A DNA stretch of 25,112 bases from Nitrospinae bacterium AH_259_B05_G02_I21. Its GTDB lineage: Bacteria; JADFOP01. Both the position numbers and the translations under genes were made by a program. Within the stretch, counting starts at the first letter, position 1; every line of letters begins with the position of its first letter. Of the stretch, positions 8,190-15,892 are shown piece after piece. The DNA lies in NCBI GenBank assembly GCA_027717595.1, contig JALLOF010000025.1:1-25112 (forward strand), read 5' to 3'. The notes under the pieces are model-generated. The model searched no databases. It worked only from the letters and a program-made list of their open reading frames with translations, and was not told the DNA's origin.

Positions 8190-8636
8190 CTAGAAGTTGT
8201 CGAGCGACCCGGCCTTGTCACCTTTTTTCCTGGTGAAGATGCGATCGGACTCCGGCTGGCTCTTCTGGATACCCTCATCGTGGACCTCGGCTGGTGGGGG
8301 CTCGACGCCAAGCGACGCCTCACCCTTGGCGAGGGACTTGAGCAGCTTTACGTCGGCCTCATAGCGTTGGGTGCGCACCGGCGCGTCGATATCCCGCCTG
8401 GAATACAGATTGTAAATGGCGAGGTCGACGGAGAGCTTCCGCACGAGACCCGGCACAGGGCTCAGCGGAACCGTGTAGCGCTCCTGGAGGTAGGAGTTGA
8501 TCTCGTCGTCGGCGTCGGCTATGGCGCGGGCCACGGCCGTCGCGTCCACCGAGCCCGAGCCCGCATCATCGGTAAGCTGGATCAGCTCGGCCTGGGAGAG
8601 CTGCTCCTCGATGTCGGCCTGGGTGCAGTAGGCCAT
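8190..8636 (-). CDS. DUF1320 / Mu gp36-like head-tail connector, 148 aa
   Basis: The start MAYCTQADIEEQL, the helix ADADDEINSYLQERY near residue 40-55 and the PVPGLVRKLSVDLAIYNLYSRR segment match the DUF1320 (Mu gp36) family. These are helical head-completion proteins that bind under the portal. The last 30 residues (charged, QPESDRIFTRKK) are family-typical. The ATG shares a base with the stop of the gp35-like gene (TGATG), which indicates coupled translation. Confidence 0.85.
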   Translation of the reverse strand: MAYCTQADIEEQLSQAELIQLTDDAGSGSVDATAVARAIADADDEINSYLQERYTVPLSPVPGLVRKLSVDLAIYNLYSRRDIDAPVRTQRYEADVKLLKSLAKGEASLGVEPPPAEVHDEGIQKSQPESDRIFTRKKGDKAGSLDNF

Positions 8637-9010
8637 CAGGCTTCAACCCCCTCAGCGGGCTCCGCCCCCTCTGGGTCCGCGTAAACATCTAGCGCATTGA
8701 GGCGGTCCTGGGCGGCCTGGACGACCGTAGAGCGCTGCTTGCCTTCCATCTCCCAATCGAGGATGGCCTGGACGGAGTCGTGGTCATCCAGGGCGTTATT
8801 GATGTGGAAGATGAGTTCGGTGGCGCCTTCCGGCCAGTCCGGGCCTTCCTCGCCTCCGCCTGAGGCGGACTCGACGTTGAGCCAGATGTCGTCACGGATC
8901 TCTGGAGTCATCTCATCTTCGCTTAGATGAACAGGCTCCTCGGTGAAGGCCCGGCCGCTCCGGTGATAAACACCCTTCGGGTGGCCGGGCTTGAGTGTCA
9001 CTCGGTACAT
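8636..9010 (-). CDS. Mu gp35-like protein with in-frame palindrome insert, 124 aa
   Basis: I place the start at ATG 9010 (MYRVTLKPG), which has GGAGGA six bases upstream; a longer reading from 9043 lacks a ribosome site. Residues 10-46 (YHRSGRAFTEEPVHLSEDE...) resemble the FluMu/Mu gp35 N-terminal domain found next to T-like capsid genes. Residues 47-53 read ESASGGG and are encoded by the dispersed palindrome (8855-8869), probably an inserted linker. The C-terminal half (about 60-110) is a small helical domain. The function in Mu is unclear. The gene lies between the major capsid protein and DUF1320, as in Mu. Confidence 0.65.
   Translation of the reverse strand: MYRVTLKPGHPKGVYHRSGRAFTEEPVHLSEDEMTPEIRDDIWLNVESASGGGEEGPDWPEGATELIFHINNALDDHDSVQAILDWEMEGKQRSTVVQAAQDRLNALDVYADPEGAEPAEGVEA
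8855..8869 (-). repeat. Dispersed 15-bp palindrome, copy 1 (in frame)
   Basis: The minus strand reads TCCGCCTCAGGCGGA, with seven-base arms round a single central C. With the preceding GAG it encodes Glu-Ser-Ala-Ser-Gly-Gly at residues 47-52 of the gp35-like protein. The flanks GAG before and GGC after match copy 3. Confidence 0.85.
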
Positions 9011-9029
9011 AGTGAATCCTCCATCGCAG

Positions 9030-9067
9030 CCTGGAGCCCGCATTGAGCGGATCGGGCGGACTCCAGG
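9030..9067 (-). other. Intergenic RNA hairpin after the major capsid gene
   Basis: On the minus-strand transcript CCTGGAGTCCGC (9067-9056) can pair with GCGGGCTCCAGG (9041-9030): 12 pairs with one G-U wobble and a 14-base loop. It lies between the capsid stop (9093) and the ribosome site of the gp35-like gene. No U-tract follows, so it is not a simple intrinsic terminator. It could lower readthrough, stabilise the upstream capsid message or be a processing site. Confidence 0.6.
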
Positions 9068-9092
9068 AGAGCGCGATCAAGACGCCCAGCGC

Positions 9093-10025
9093 TTAGTTGA
9101 AGAGCGTCAGGACGGCGTTTTGCCACAGGCCGTAGCCGACGTTGTAGCGGGCCTCGGCGCCGAAGAACATGTGCTTGCGCATGAAGCGCTGATAGTCGAC
9201 GTCGTCGCCCTCCTTGAGCCCCACCTGCATGAGCTTGATCGGCTCCCGGTTCTGGAAGATAACCGGCTTCAAGAATGTGTCGGTCTTGAAGAGGTAGAAC
9301 TTCGTGCCGGTCGTGAGATACGGGTTGACGATGAGCTCGTAAGCGCCCATGTGGACGTTGGTCTCACCAGTGGCGAGCGTCTCTTTTTTAAGCGTCGCCT
9401 CCGACACGGCCCAGAGCGCCGAGGGGACCATGACGATGATCCCTGAGGCGGCGTCCTCATGGAATGGCTCGCCCCGGTCGTCCTTGAAGTCCGCCAGGGT
9501 TTTCCTGGCCGCCTCGAAGGCCAACGCGAACTCGGCCTGCGTGACGGCGTTGGGGTCGGCGGCGTTATAGGTGAGGTCGTTCGACTGGGTGCCGCTCTCT
9601 CCCTCGACGTGGTCGGTGTCGAAGAAGAACTGCCCGTCGTAGCAGAGCGTCGACTCGCCGTCGATGATGAGCGTGGAGACCAGGCTGTTGGGGTGGACTT
9701 TCGCCCGCTCGGCCAGGTCCCGGATGCGAATCTGGACGGCCCCGATCTGGTCATCCTTGAAGGCGTTCCTGTCGACCGCGATCGTCGACTCCCAGTCCTT
9801 GTTCTTGATCGTGTAGTCGTGGTCGAGCAGACCCTTGGGGACCCGCTCGTCCTCCCACTCGCGCATCGTGGGTGCGCTGCCGAGCCAGCCGTACTTCTCC
9901 TTGTCGGTCGTACTTGGGACTTCGGTGGCGATCCTCGGCCAGAAGGCCACGCGGGCCTGATAGGCCGCCAGGAAGGTCGCCTGGAGGCCCTTTTCAATCA
10001 CAATTGGACTAACAACGTCTCCCAT
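9093..10025 (-). CDS. Major capsid protein, Mu gpT-like, 310 aa
   Basis: The sequence has the Mu T-like capsid pattern: an N-terminal helix (GLQATFLAAYQAR), then KYGWLGSAPTMREWEDER near residue 44-61, YTIKNKDWESTIAVDRNAFKDDQ near 71-93 and the loop LCYDGQFFFDTDHVEG near 127-142. It adopts the HK97 fold in relatives. Length is typical for the family. The gene has a strong GGAGGA site before ATG 10025. It follows the protease/scaffold and decoration genes, and a hairpin follows its stop. No N-terminal scaffold extension is present, in agreement with a separate scaffold. Confidence 0.92.
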   Translation of the reverse strand: MGDVVSPIVIEKGLQATFLAAYQARVAFWPRIATEVPSTTDKEKYGWLGSAPTMREWEDERVPKGLLDHDYTIKNKDWESTIAVDRNAFKDDQIGAVQIRIRDLAERAKVHPNSLVSTLIIDGESTLCYDGQFFFDTDHVEGESGTQSNDLTYNAADPNAVTQAEFALAFEAARKTLADFKDDRGEPFHEDAASGIIVMVPSALWAVSEATLKKETLATGETNVHMGAYELIVNPYLTTGTKFYLFKTDTFLKPVIFQNREPIKLMQVGLKEGDDVDYQRFMRKHMFFGAEARYNVGYGLWQNAVLTLFN

Positions 10026-10049
10026 GATTGGTTTCCTCCTTCAGCTCGA

Positions 10050-10556
10050 TCAGCCGTTCAGGGCCGTCTTGAGCTCGTTGATGAGATCGGCCTCTGGCTG
10101 GCCGTAGGTGGCGTCCGCGTTGGCGGTCAATATGCCGACCCTCCGGGTGAAGGCCTCCTCGATATCGATCCACCCCTCGGTGGCCGATTCGAAGTCCACC
10201 AGGCGGCCGGCCATGATGGCGTTGGTGCCGGTGGCCTCATCGAAGGTCTGGTCGTCCACGACGTACATCATGTCGCCGACCATCGCCTGGGTTATCGACG
10301 ACGCTGCGAACTTGAAGATGCCCCTGCGGTAGACGCGGCACTTGAGGTCCCCGTCGGCGCCGGCGGAGTTGTCCACCTTCTCGTAGGCCACCAGGCCGCT
10401 TCGAAGGGCGGCCGTATCGGAGGCCGGCACCAGGAAGCCGTTCGCGTCGACGGCGACCATGGCCCCCTTGTAGATTTTCGTGGTTCCCTTGACGGGGATC
10501 GCAAGCAAGATGCCGTCCTTCCGGTCGGTCTCGCGGTTGTCGGTAAGCACTGCCAT
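10050..10556 (-). CDS. Capsid decoration / cement-like protein, 168 aa
   Basis: The gene lies between the protease/scaffold and the major capsid protein, the standard site for decoration (head-stabilising) proteins. Residues 15-75 have the pattern of beta-barrel cement proteins: IPVKGTTKIYKGAMVAVDANGFLVPA, then a conserved-looking GLVAYEKVDN. The C-terminal part is longer than lambda gpD and may bind the capsid. The start is supported by GGAGGAA before ATG 10556. Such proteins attach to the expanded capsid after maturation. The family call is by pattern and position. Confidence 0.7.
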   Translation of the reverse strand: MAVLTDNRETDRKDGILLAIPVKGTTKIYKGAMVAVDANGFLVPASDTAALRSGLVAYEKVDNSAGADGDLKCRVYRRGIFKFAASSITQAMVGDMMYVVDDQTFDEATGTNAIMAGRLVDFESATEGWIDIEEAFTRRVGILTANADATYGQPEADLINELKTALNG

Positions 10557-10575
10557 GCGTCGTTCCTCCTCTCGC

Positions 10576-10590
10576 TCCGCCCGAGGCGGA
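10576..10590 (-). repeat. Dispersed 15-bp palindrome, copy 2 (at a stop codon)
   Basis: The minus strand reads TCCGCCTCGGGCGGA. The arms match except one wobble position next to the centre. It lies between the protease/scaffold stop and the ribosome site of the decoration gene. The stop codon TAG (10593-10591) stands exactly where the other copies have the GAG codon, so this copy has the same orientation and phase but is not translated. Confidence 0.8.
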
Positions 10591-11196
10591 CTATGCGGCG
10601 TTATGGGCCTCAGAGCGGGCGTAGGCCTCGAGGCTCACGCCCATCTTCTCGAAGTCGCTCCGGTTGCTCTCGTAAAACTCGACGACGCCCTTCTCGACCC
10701 TGACCTCCTCGTCGCCCTCGCCGAAGGTCACGAAGGGGCCGTCTTTGGCGGAGGGCTTGGCGACTTCTCCCATCGGCACAGCAGAGAATTTCTCCCTGGC
10801 CTCGTAGGTCTTCATGAACCGCGCCCTGGGGTTCTCCTTCTCCCCCTCCGAGAACTCGATGGCGGACGCCTCGTCGTCGGGGAGCGCCAGCAGAGTTACC
10901 TGCAGGTCCTCGGCCTCTGCAGGCGTGACCTTGCCTTCGGCGACGAGCTTCTCGCAGAAGGCCTTGACCTCCTTTTCGGCGGCCTGGGATGCAACCTCCA
11001 CCAGCCGCTTCTCCTGCTCGACCGACAGGCTTTCGGCCTTCTCAGCCCGCTCGGTGAGGGACTTGACCTCCTCGTCCTTGGCCTCGAGCTGCTCGCCAAA
11101 GCTCTTGGTGAGCTCGGCCTTGACCCTCTCTTCGGCCTTGCTCACGGCGGCCTCAATCAGATCGTCGACCTGTTTCTTGGTGTACGTCTCGCTCAT
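10591..11196 (-). CDS. Capsid scaffold protein from internal in-frame start, 201 aa
   Basis: ATG 11196 is codon 156 of the protease gene, and AGGAGGAG lies six to eight bases upstream, a ribosome site as strong as any in the window. Translation from it gives MSETYTKKQVDDLIEAAVSKAEE..., a charged, coiled-coil protein with the composition of a scaffold. Mu makes gpZ scaffold from the end of gene I, and lambda makes Nu3 from gene C, in the same manner. The nested product is therefore well founded in both sequence and precedent, though expression is inferred. Confidence 0.8.
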   Translation of the reverse strand: MSETYTKKQVDDLIEAAVSKAEERVKAELTKSFGEQLEAKDEEVKSLTERAEKAESLSVEQEKRLVEVASQAAEKEVKAFCEKLVAEGKVTPAEAEDLQVTLLALPDDEASAIEFSEGEKENPRARFMKTYEAREKFSAVPMGEVAKPSAKDGPFVTFGEGDEEVRVEKGVVEFYESNRSDFEKMGVSLEAYARSEAHNAA

Positions 11197-11661
11197 GGTC
11201 TGCTCCTCCTTCTTGGGTTTCTCCTCGAACTCGGTTTCAAACGCATCGGACGGTCCGCCGTCCTCTGCGAACTTCAGGGGGTCCATGCCGCTCACCGCAG
11301 GGATCGCCGCCCCTAGCAGCGCCACGCGCTTCAGGTATTTGCGCCCGGTACCCTGGAAGTCCCGGTAGAACTCTATGGAGCGGTGCTTATATCTGCCCGA
11401 CTCCATTATGCTTCTCAGCTCTTCGGGCACCTGCTTGATGCGTGCGAGGAGCTTATCGCCGACACTTCTGACGCTCTCGACCCATCCGTATGCGGGCCCC
11501 CGGTGCGCCGGGTCCGCCTCGGACGGGTGGTCGAGAACGAGCGGCGCCTCGTGGACGGCAGGATCGTAGGTCTCGGCCATCTCATCCAAGTCCCCCGTCG
11601 TGAGGGTGATGCCGTTCCAGGTCCCCGCTCTTACAATCTCCCACTCGACCGTCAGTCCCAT
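10591..11661 (-). CDS. Prohead protease, Mu gpI-like, with C-terminal scaffold domain, 356 aa
   Basis: The N-terminal domain (about 1-130) matches the Mu I-like prohead proteases: VLDHPSEADPAHRGPAYGWV with the likely catalytic His45, KHRSIEFYR with the likely nucleophile Ser95, and VALLGAAIPAVSGM near 113-126. The second half (156-356) is highly charged and predicted coiled-coil, the scaffold domain. The full-length protein enters the prohead with the scaffold and digests it during maturation. The gene starts five bases before the portal stop region, with an adjacent AGGAGGTGAGC ribosome site. An internal start makes the scaffold alone. Confidence 0.88.
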   Translation of the reverse strand: MGLTVEWEIVRAGTWNGITLTTGDLDEMAETYDPAVHEAPLVLDHPSEADPAHRGPAYGWVESVRSVGDKLLARIKQVPEELRSIMESGRYKHRSIEFYRDFQGTGRKYLKRVALLGAAIPAVSGMDPLKFAEDGGPSDAFETEFEEKPKKEEQTMSETYTKKQVDDLIEAAVSKAEERVKAELTKSFGEQLEAKDEEVKSLTERAEKAESLSVEQEKRLVEVASQAAEKEVKAFCEKLVAEGKVTPAEAEDLQVTLLALPDDEASAIEFSEGEKENPRARFMKTYEAREKFSAVPMGEVAKPSAKDGPFVTFGEGDEEVRVEKGVVEFYESNRSDFEKMGVSLEAYARSEAHNAA

Positions 11662-11665
11662 ACGC

Positions 11666-13864
11666 TCACCTCCTGATCTCCGGCCCGAAGGGTCCGTGCG
11701 CGGCCGGGTTCTCTGCGAAGCCTCTGTCCGGGCTCACGCCCCTCGACTTGCTCGGCTTCAGGCCTTCCTCCTCGACCTCGAACTTGTTCACCGGCTCGAT
11801 CCAGCACCGGCATCTGAACCCATTGGGTGGGTACCAGGATGCCCATATCGCGTCGTCGGGCGGCGCCGTGAAGCCGTCCATCGCTGCGTGGCTGGGCCGC
11901 GTGACCTCATCGTCCACAGCGTTGTAGCGCCAGAGCGTGAAGAACTCTTTTATTGAAGGGTCGGTCATCTGCTGGTGGCGGCCCACGCTGTAAGAGGTCG
12001 CCACGTTCGTTCGGAAGACCGTCTCCAGATGGAACGAGTTGAGGCGGGTCACGCCCTGGCGGTCGAAGAGCACCTCCGCCGCCTTCTTGAACTCGGCGAA
12101 GGTCGTGCCCTCCTTGAGCGACCTGGTTATCTCGCCCTGGACGGCTTCTATGAGCCTTTGGGACTCGACGCGCCCGATGGTGAAGGCGCGCTTGGCAGCC
12201 GCCTCCCCGAGCGCGATCACCTCGTCCTGGGTCATCGGCACCAGGTTCTTGAAGAACTCTATCGCCTCCTCGGGCGGCAGGGGGAACTTGATACCCAGGC
12301 CTCCGCCTGAGGCGGACTCCTGGAGCTCTGCCGTCCGCCTGGATGCGGCTTCGGCCGAGCGCATCACAGCCGCCCGCCCGGCGAGGTGAGCCGTGAGCAG
12401 CGTGTCGGCCACGAGGGGTTGGAGGTGCTGTGCGCCGGCCCGGACGATCTCAGACTCTTGAGCCTTGAGCGCAGTCGAGAGCTCCTCGAAGCCCGAAGCG
12501 TCATCTACGATGGAGAGCAGCCGCCCGACGACGCCGGCGTACTCGCTCGCGGCCCTACGGGTGGAGGCCGCTATCAGCTCGTCAGTATCCTCCTCGATCT
12601 CGGACCTGCCCACCTCTTTCTCTTGGAACTCCTCGGCGGGCCCAGCAGGGCGCTCCGCAGGCGCGACAGTCTCCTCGCCCTCATCAGGTGGCGGGATGCG
12701 GTAGGTCTTGTAGAAATAGCCCGGCGCGACAGGAAGGCCGAGTTCGATGAGTCGCTGATCGCGCTCACTCAGCGTATGCAGGTCCTCTGACGCTTCGGCG
12801 GCAATCTTTAGGAGCGGGTAATCGGTGACGCCGGGGAAGTTGAAGTCGACGAGCCAGGGTATCAAGTGATCGTTGATGGTGGCCTCGAGCGCGCGGGCGT
12901 CCGCCTCAAGAATGTCCTGGCGGACCGCGGCGTGGACCGTCCCGAGCGCCTGTGTTCCGTGCTGGCCCTCGCCGCTCGTTAGCGTCTGGCCGAGGATCGC
13001 CTTGGCCATTTGCGCGTCGAGGTACTCGCAAAACCCCTGGTAGGTATCGACGCTTCCCCGGCGCTTAGCCTCAAGGAGCTCGATGACCATCCCCTGCGGG
13101 ATGACGGCGGCATTCTCTGTCTGGATCGCTTCGCAGGCGGCGAGTAGGTCGTCCTGCTTGTCGTCCTTTGTACCTTCGGGGTACTTGCCCACTGCGGTCG
13201 GCATGCCGTATTTCTCAGAGAAGATGACCCAAAACTTTACGATGTTCTTCTTGAACCACCAGTACCAGTAGACGCTCTTCAGGACCGCCTCGCCGTAGGG
13301 ATTCTCATACTGGCCACCATTCCTGTGGACGAGGAACTTCTGCGGCGGGACCTCAATGCCGTCGATAGGGTTGTCGAGCGTGAGGAGCCTGAGCGCCCCG
13401 TCGACGCCGAAGGTGAAGCGGTCCTGCTTGCGGCTTCGGATATCTTCAATCAGCACCCGCCCGCCCTCGATCTTCCAGAGTACCTCCCCCACGGCGAAGC
13501 CCTTTGGAATGGCGTCCAGCAGCCCATTGAGGTCCTCATCGAAGCGGGGCACATCCTCGAGGGTGGCCCGCACGAAGTCGGCGATCTCGATGTCGCGCGT
13601 CTCCTCGGAGGCCGGCACTACCTCGCGCTCCTTGGAGAGCACACCGAGCCGGCGGGTCTGGAGCAAGGAAGCTATCTGGGGGTCCTTGTCCTCAATCTCG
13701 TTGTAGAGCCCGTAGCCCTTGCCCATCGCTTCGCGCGACAGGACCTCGTCGGGGTTGGGCAGCGTCTTGCCGACGAAGCCGCGCGTTATGTCCCGCCCGG
13801 CGGTAGCTATCTCTTCGACCTCGGGCGTGGGCTGCTTCTCCTGCAGCTTGACTACTTCAGCCAT
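11666..13864 (-). CDS. Portal (DUF935) fused to MuF head morphogenesis domain, 732 aa
   Basis: Residues about 30-400 match the Mu gp29 portal family (DUF935): DPQIASLLQTRRLGVLSKER, a WWFKKNIVKFWVIFSEKYGMP helix region and LGQTLTSGEGQHGTQALG near 291-308. Residues about 480-715 carry a MuF minor head domain with the signatures DDEVTRPSHAAMDG (651-664) and WYPPNGFRCRCW (677-688). In Mu these are two genes (29 and 30/F); here they are one reading frame. Joined portal-MuF proteins are known in other Mu-like phages. The linker holds ESASGGG (516-522), encoded by palindrome copy 3. A GGGGA site lies before ATG 13864, ten bases after the terminase stop. Confidence 0.9.
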   Translation of the reverse strand: MAEVVKLQEKQPTPEVEEIATAGRDITRGFVGKTLPNPDEVLSREAMGKGYGLYNEIEDKDPQIASLLQTRRLGVLSKEREVVPASEETRDIEIADFVRATLEDVPRFDEDLNGLLDAIPKGFAVGEVLWKIEGGRVLIEDIRSRKQDRFTFGVDGALRLLTLDNPIDGIEVPPQKFLVHRNGGQYENPYGEAVLKSVYWYWWFKKNIVKFWVIFSEKYGMPTAVGKYPEGTKDDKQDDLLAACEAIQTENAAVIPQGMVIELLEAKRRGSVDTYQGFCEYLDAQMAKAILGQTLTSGEGQHGTQALGTVHAAVRQDILEADARALEATINDHLIPWLVDFNFPGVTDYPLLKIAAEASEDLHTLSERDQRLIELGLPVAPGYFYKTYRIPPPDEGEETVAPAERPAGPAEEFQEKEVGRSEIEEDTDELIAASTRRAASEYAGVVGRLLSIVDDASGFEELSTALKAQESEIVRAGAQHLQPLVADTLLTAHLAGRAAVMRSAEAASRRTAELQESASGGGLGIKFPLPPEEAIEFFKNLVPMTQDEVIALGEAAAKRAFTIGRVESQRLIEAVQGEITRSLKEGTTFAEFKKAAEVLFDRQGVTRLNSFHLETVFRTNVATSYSVGRHQQMTDPSIKEFFTLWRYNAVDDEVTRPSHAAMDGFTAPPDDAIWASWYPPNGFRCRCWIEPVNKFEVEEEGLKPSKSRGVSPDRGFAENPAAHGPFGPEIRR
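12302..12316 (-). repeat. Dispersed 15-bp palindrome, copy 3 (in frame)
   Basis: The minus strand reads TCCGCCTCAGGCGGA, identical to copies 1 and 4. With its GAG before and GGC after it encodes ESASGGG at residues 516-522 of the portal-MuF protein. It lies in the linker between the two domains, where an insertion would be tolerated. Confidence 0.85.
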
Positions 13865-13874
13865 CGCGAATCCC

Positions 13875-15341
13875 CTAGAAGCGCTTCATCGCCGGCGAGG
13901 CGGTGAGGCGCTTGACGCCTGTGCTCTTGTACTCGATGACGCCCACCGCTCCCTGGCGGGCGATCTGGACGGCCCCATGCAGCGCGTCGGCCAGGTCGTC
14001 GTGGGAAGCCTTCGGGAAATACTTGAGCTCGTCGATCAGCTCGGTCTGCTCCTGGCGAAAGAGAAGATCGCCGCGCTCGATTAGCGGGCTCAACGTCGAG
14101 ATACGGCGGACCTTGTCGACGTCGGGCCGCACGCCCACCGTCGGTATCCACCTGTTAGTCTTGGCGCTCTCCTCATCGAGCAGCTGCTTGAAGGCCCTCT
14201 GATATGCCACGTCCTCGACGCCGATCTTTGAGTGCTGCCAGCGGTCGAAGGCTCGGAAGACCGCCACGACCTGGGCGCGGATGGGCATCCGACGACGGGT
14301 GTAATCGAGCACGTAGATGGTGCCCTTCTCGTCCACGCCGATCGTGACGATGGCGGTGTAGTCGGCCGTATCTCGCAGGCTGATGGCGAGGTCTATGTAG
14401 GCGAAGGGCGTGAGCTGCTTGCCCACGATGTCGTCCGTCGTGTAAAAGGCGAAGGTCTCTTCCCGGAAGATGCGGGCCTCGGAATCTATGGGCTCGTTCT
14501 GGAACTCCTGGTCGAACGCGGCGATCCCTATCTGGCGCTTCTTGGCTTCCAGGCGCTTGATGGGCCAGCGCTCCGGCCAGAGGGGGGTGCCGTCGGGCTG
14601 GATGGCGGCGTACTTCTTGCCCTTGAAATCGCCCCCGCGCTTGAGCAGCTGGCTCAAGAGCGAATCGTGGTGGAGCACCGTACCCACCACGAGCATCGTA
14701 CCGCCCGGAGCGAGGCAGTTGAGCAGCGTCCGGTCGAACCAGCGGGCCATCTTCACGCGCTGGAGCGGGCTTGCTATGTTCTCGTCGTTCTCCAGGTCGT
14801 CGGCCACGATGAGGTCGGGCCTGTGGGGCCCGTGGCGCAGCCCGCGCATGCCGGCCCCGGCGCCGCGCGCCAGGATTTTCACGTTGTTGGCCAGGATGAT
14901 CTCCGTCTCGGTCCACTTGCGCCCCCCGACCAGGTCGCCGTAGTCTTCGGCGAGCCGCTCGTTGGTCTCGAGCTCCTCGCGTATCGCCCAGAGAAAGAAC
15001 CGCGCCTGGGTGTCGGTATCAGACAGGATGACGATGAAGTGAGCGAGCCCGTTGCACGCCCTGTGCAGCGGCAAGCTCAAGGTGCAGAGCGTGGACTTGG
15101 CGTGCTCCCTCGGAGCTGCACGGACTATGACAAGCTGGTCGTGGGATGGAGCTTCAGGCGGCCGGGCCAGGTCGTCGACGATCTCATCGTGGAACGGGGG
15201 AGAGGCGAGGTTGAAGTAGTCGGGCAGGTAATGATGGGACCACCAGCCGTGGTCATTGAGCCCGCGCGCTATGCGTGAGGCGGCCTCGGGCGAGCGCTCC
15301 ACCCTGGCAGGCAGGATGTCGTGAAGCAGGTTGGTACTCAT
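13875..15341 (-). CDS. Terminase large subunit, Mu gp28-like, 488 aa
   Basis: The ATPase domain has a Walker A-like motif AAPREHAKST (75-84), a Walker B-like DLIVADD (176-182) and the coupling segment VVGTVLH (218-223). The nuclease domain follows, with the metal-binding acidic residues Asp317 (YIDLA), Glu377-Asp378 (GVEDVAY) and Asp448-Asp449/Asp452 (SHDDLADAL). Together these pump DNA into the prohead and cut it. Length is normal. The start ATG overlaps the small terminase stop by four bases (ATGA). Transposable phages such as Mu package headful lengths starting in the phage end; nothing here shows which mode is used. Confidence 0.95.
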   Translation of the reverse strand: MSTNLLHDILPARVERSPEAASRIARGLNDHGWWSHHYLPDYFNLASPPFHDEIVDDLARPPEAPSHDQLVIVRAAPREHAKSTLCTLSLPLHRACNGLAHFIVILSDTDTQARFFLWAIREELETNERLAEDYGDLVGGRKWTETEIILANNVKILARGAGAGMRGLRHGPHRPDLIVADDLENDENIASPLQRVKMARWFDRTLLNCLAPGGTMLVVGTVLHHDSLLSQLLKRGGDFKGKKYAAIQPDGTPLWPERWPIKRLEAKKRQIGIAAFDQEFQNEPIDSEARIFREETFAFYTTDDIVGKQLTPFAYIDLAISLRDTADYTAIVTIGVDEKGTIYVLDYTRRRMPIRAQVVAVFRAFDRWQHSKIGVEDVAYQRAFKQLLDEESAKTNRWIPTVGVRPDVDKVRRISTLSPLIERGDLLFRQEQTELIDELKYFPKASHDDLADALHGAVQIARQGAVGVIEYKSTGVKRLTASPAMKRF

Positions 15342-15892
15342 GCCGACTCCTTCGCCATCCGCTCAGCCTCGTCTGCGACTATGCCCTCAAGCCTCTCGGC
15401 CAGCTCGGGGTCCTTGGAGACTTCCTGGCGCAGCCGTTCCTTGATGCGCCGCTCGAAGGACTTGAACGCCTTGCCGTGGCGGACCTTCACCTGGGCCTGC
15501 TGTGCGCCTGCGCGGCCGAGAAGCGCCAGGGTGCGGCCCATCTTGCTGAGCATGTCCGGGTCGTGGCCGCCTTGGGCGAGGATGTAGGTTATGTCGGCTG
15601 TCACCATCGCCTGGGCCATCTCACCGAGCTCGATCCCCAGGCCGTTAAGCTGGCCCATGATCTCTTGGGCCTGCTCCAATAGGTATGCCATCTTTTCTTT
15701 TTGGTGCTCGAAGCTGCCCCTGTATCGGGAGAGTGACGAGACGGCGATCTTCTCTCCCCATCGGGCCTCTACCTCCTGGGTGATCTGATCGTAGGTGAGC
15801 TTGCCCGTGGTCTTGGAGAGCTCCTCATCGACGAAGGCCTTTGCCTCCACCGGGAGGTTCTCGACCTTGAAATGTTTCCGCCTAGCGCTCAT
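15338..15892 (-). CDS. Terminase small subunit, DUF3486 / Mu gp27-like, 184 aa
   Basis: The pattern KVENLPVEAKAFVDEELSK, then LTYDQITQEVEARWGEKIAVSSLSRY over residues 9-57, matches DUF3486, the Mu gp27 family. The first 60 residues form the HTH that recognises packaging DNA; the rest is a helical oligomerisation part. The gene lies directly before the large terminase with an ATGA overlap, and also overlaps the upstream gp26-like gene by one base. The length is usual. Confidence 0.88.
   Translation of the reverse strand: MSARRKHFKVENLPVEAKAFVDEELSKTTGKLTYDQITQEVEARWGEKIAVSSLSRYRGSFEHQKEKMAYLLEQAQEIMGQLNGLGIELGEMAQAMVTADITYILAQGGHDPDMLSKMGRTLALLGRAGAQQAQVKVRHGKAFKSFERRIKERLRQEVSKDPELAERLEGIVADEAERMAKESA

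Noticed and set aside
14232-15278. 348-codon plus-strand frame antisense to the large terminase
   Set aside because: The terminase has all its motifs on the minus strand; this is its complement shadow.
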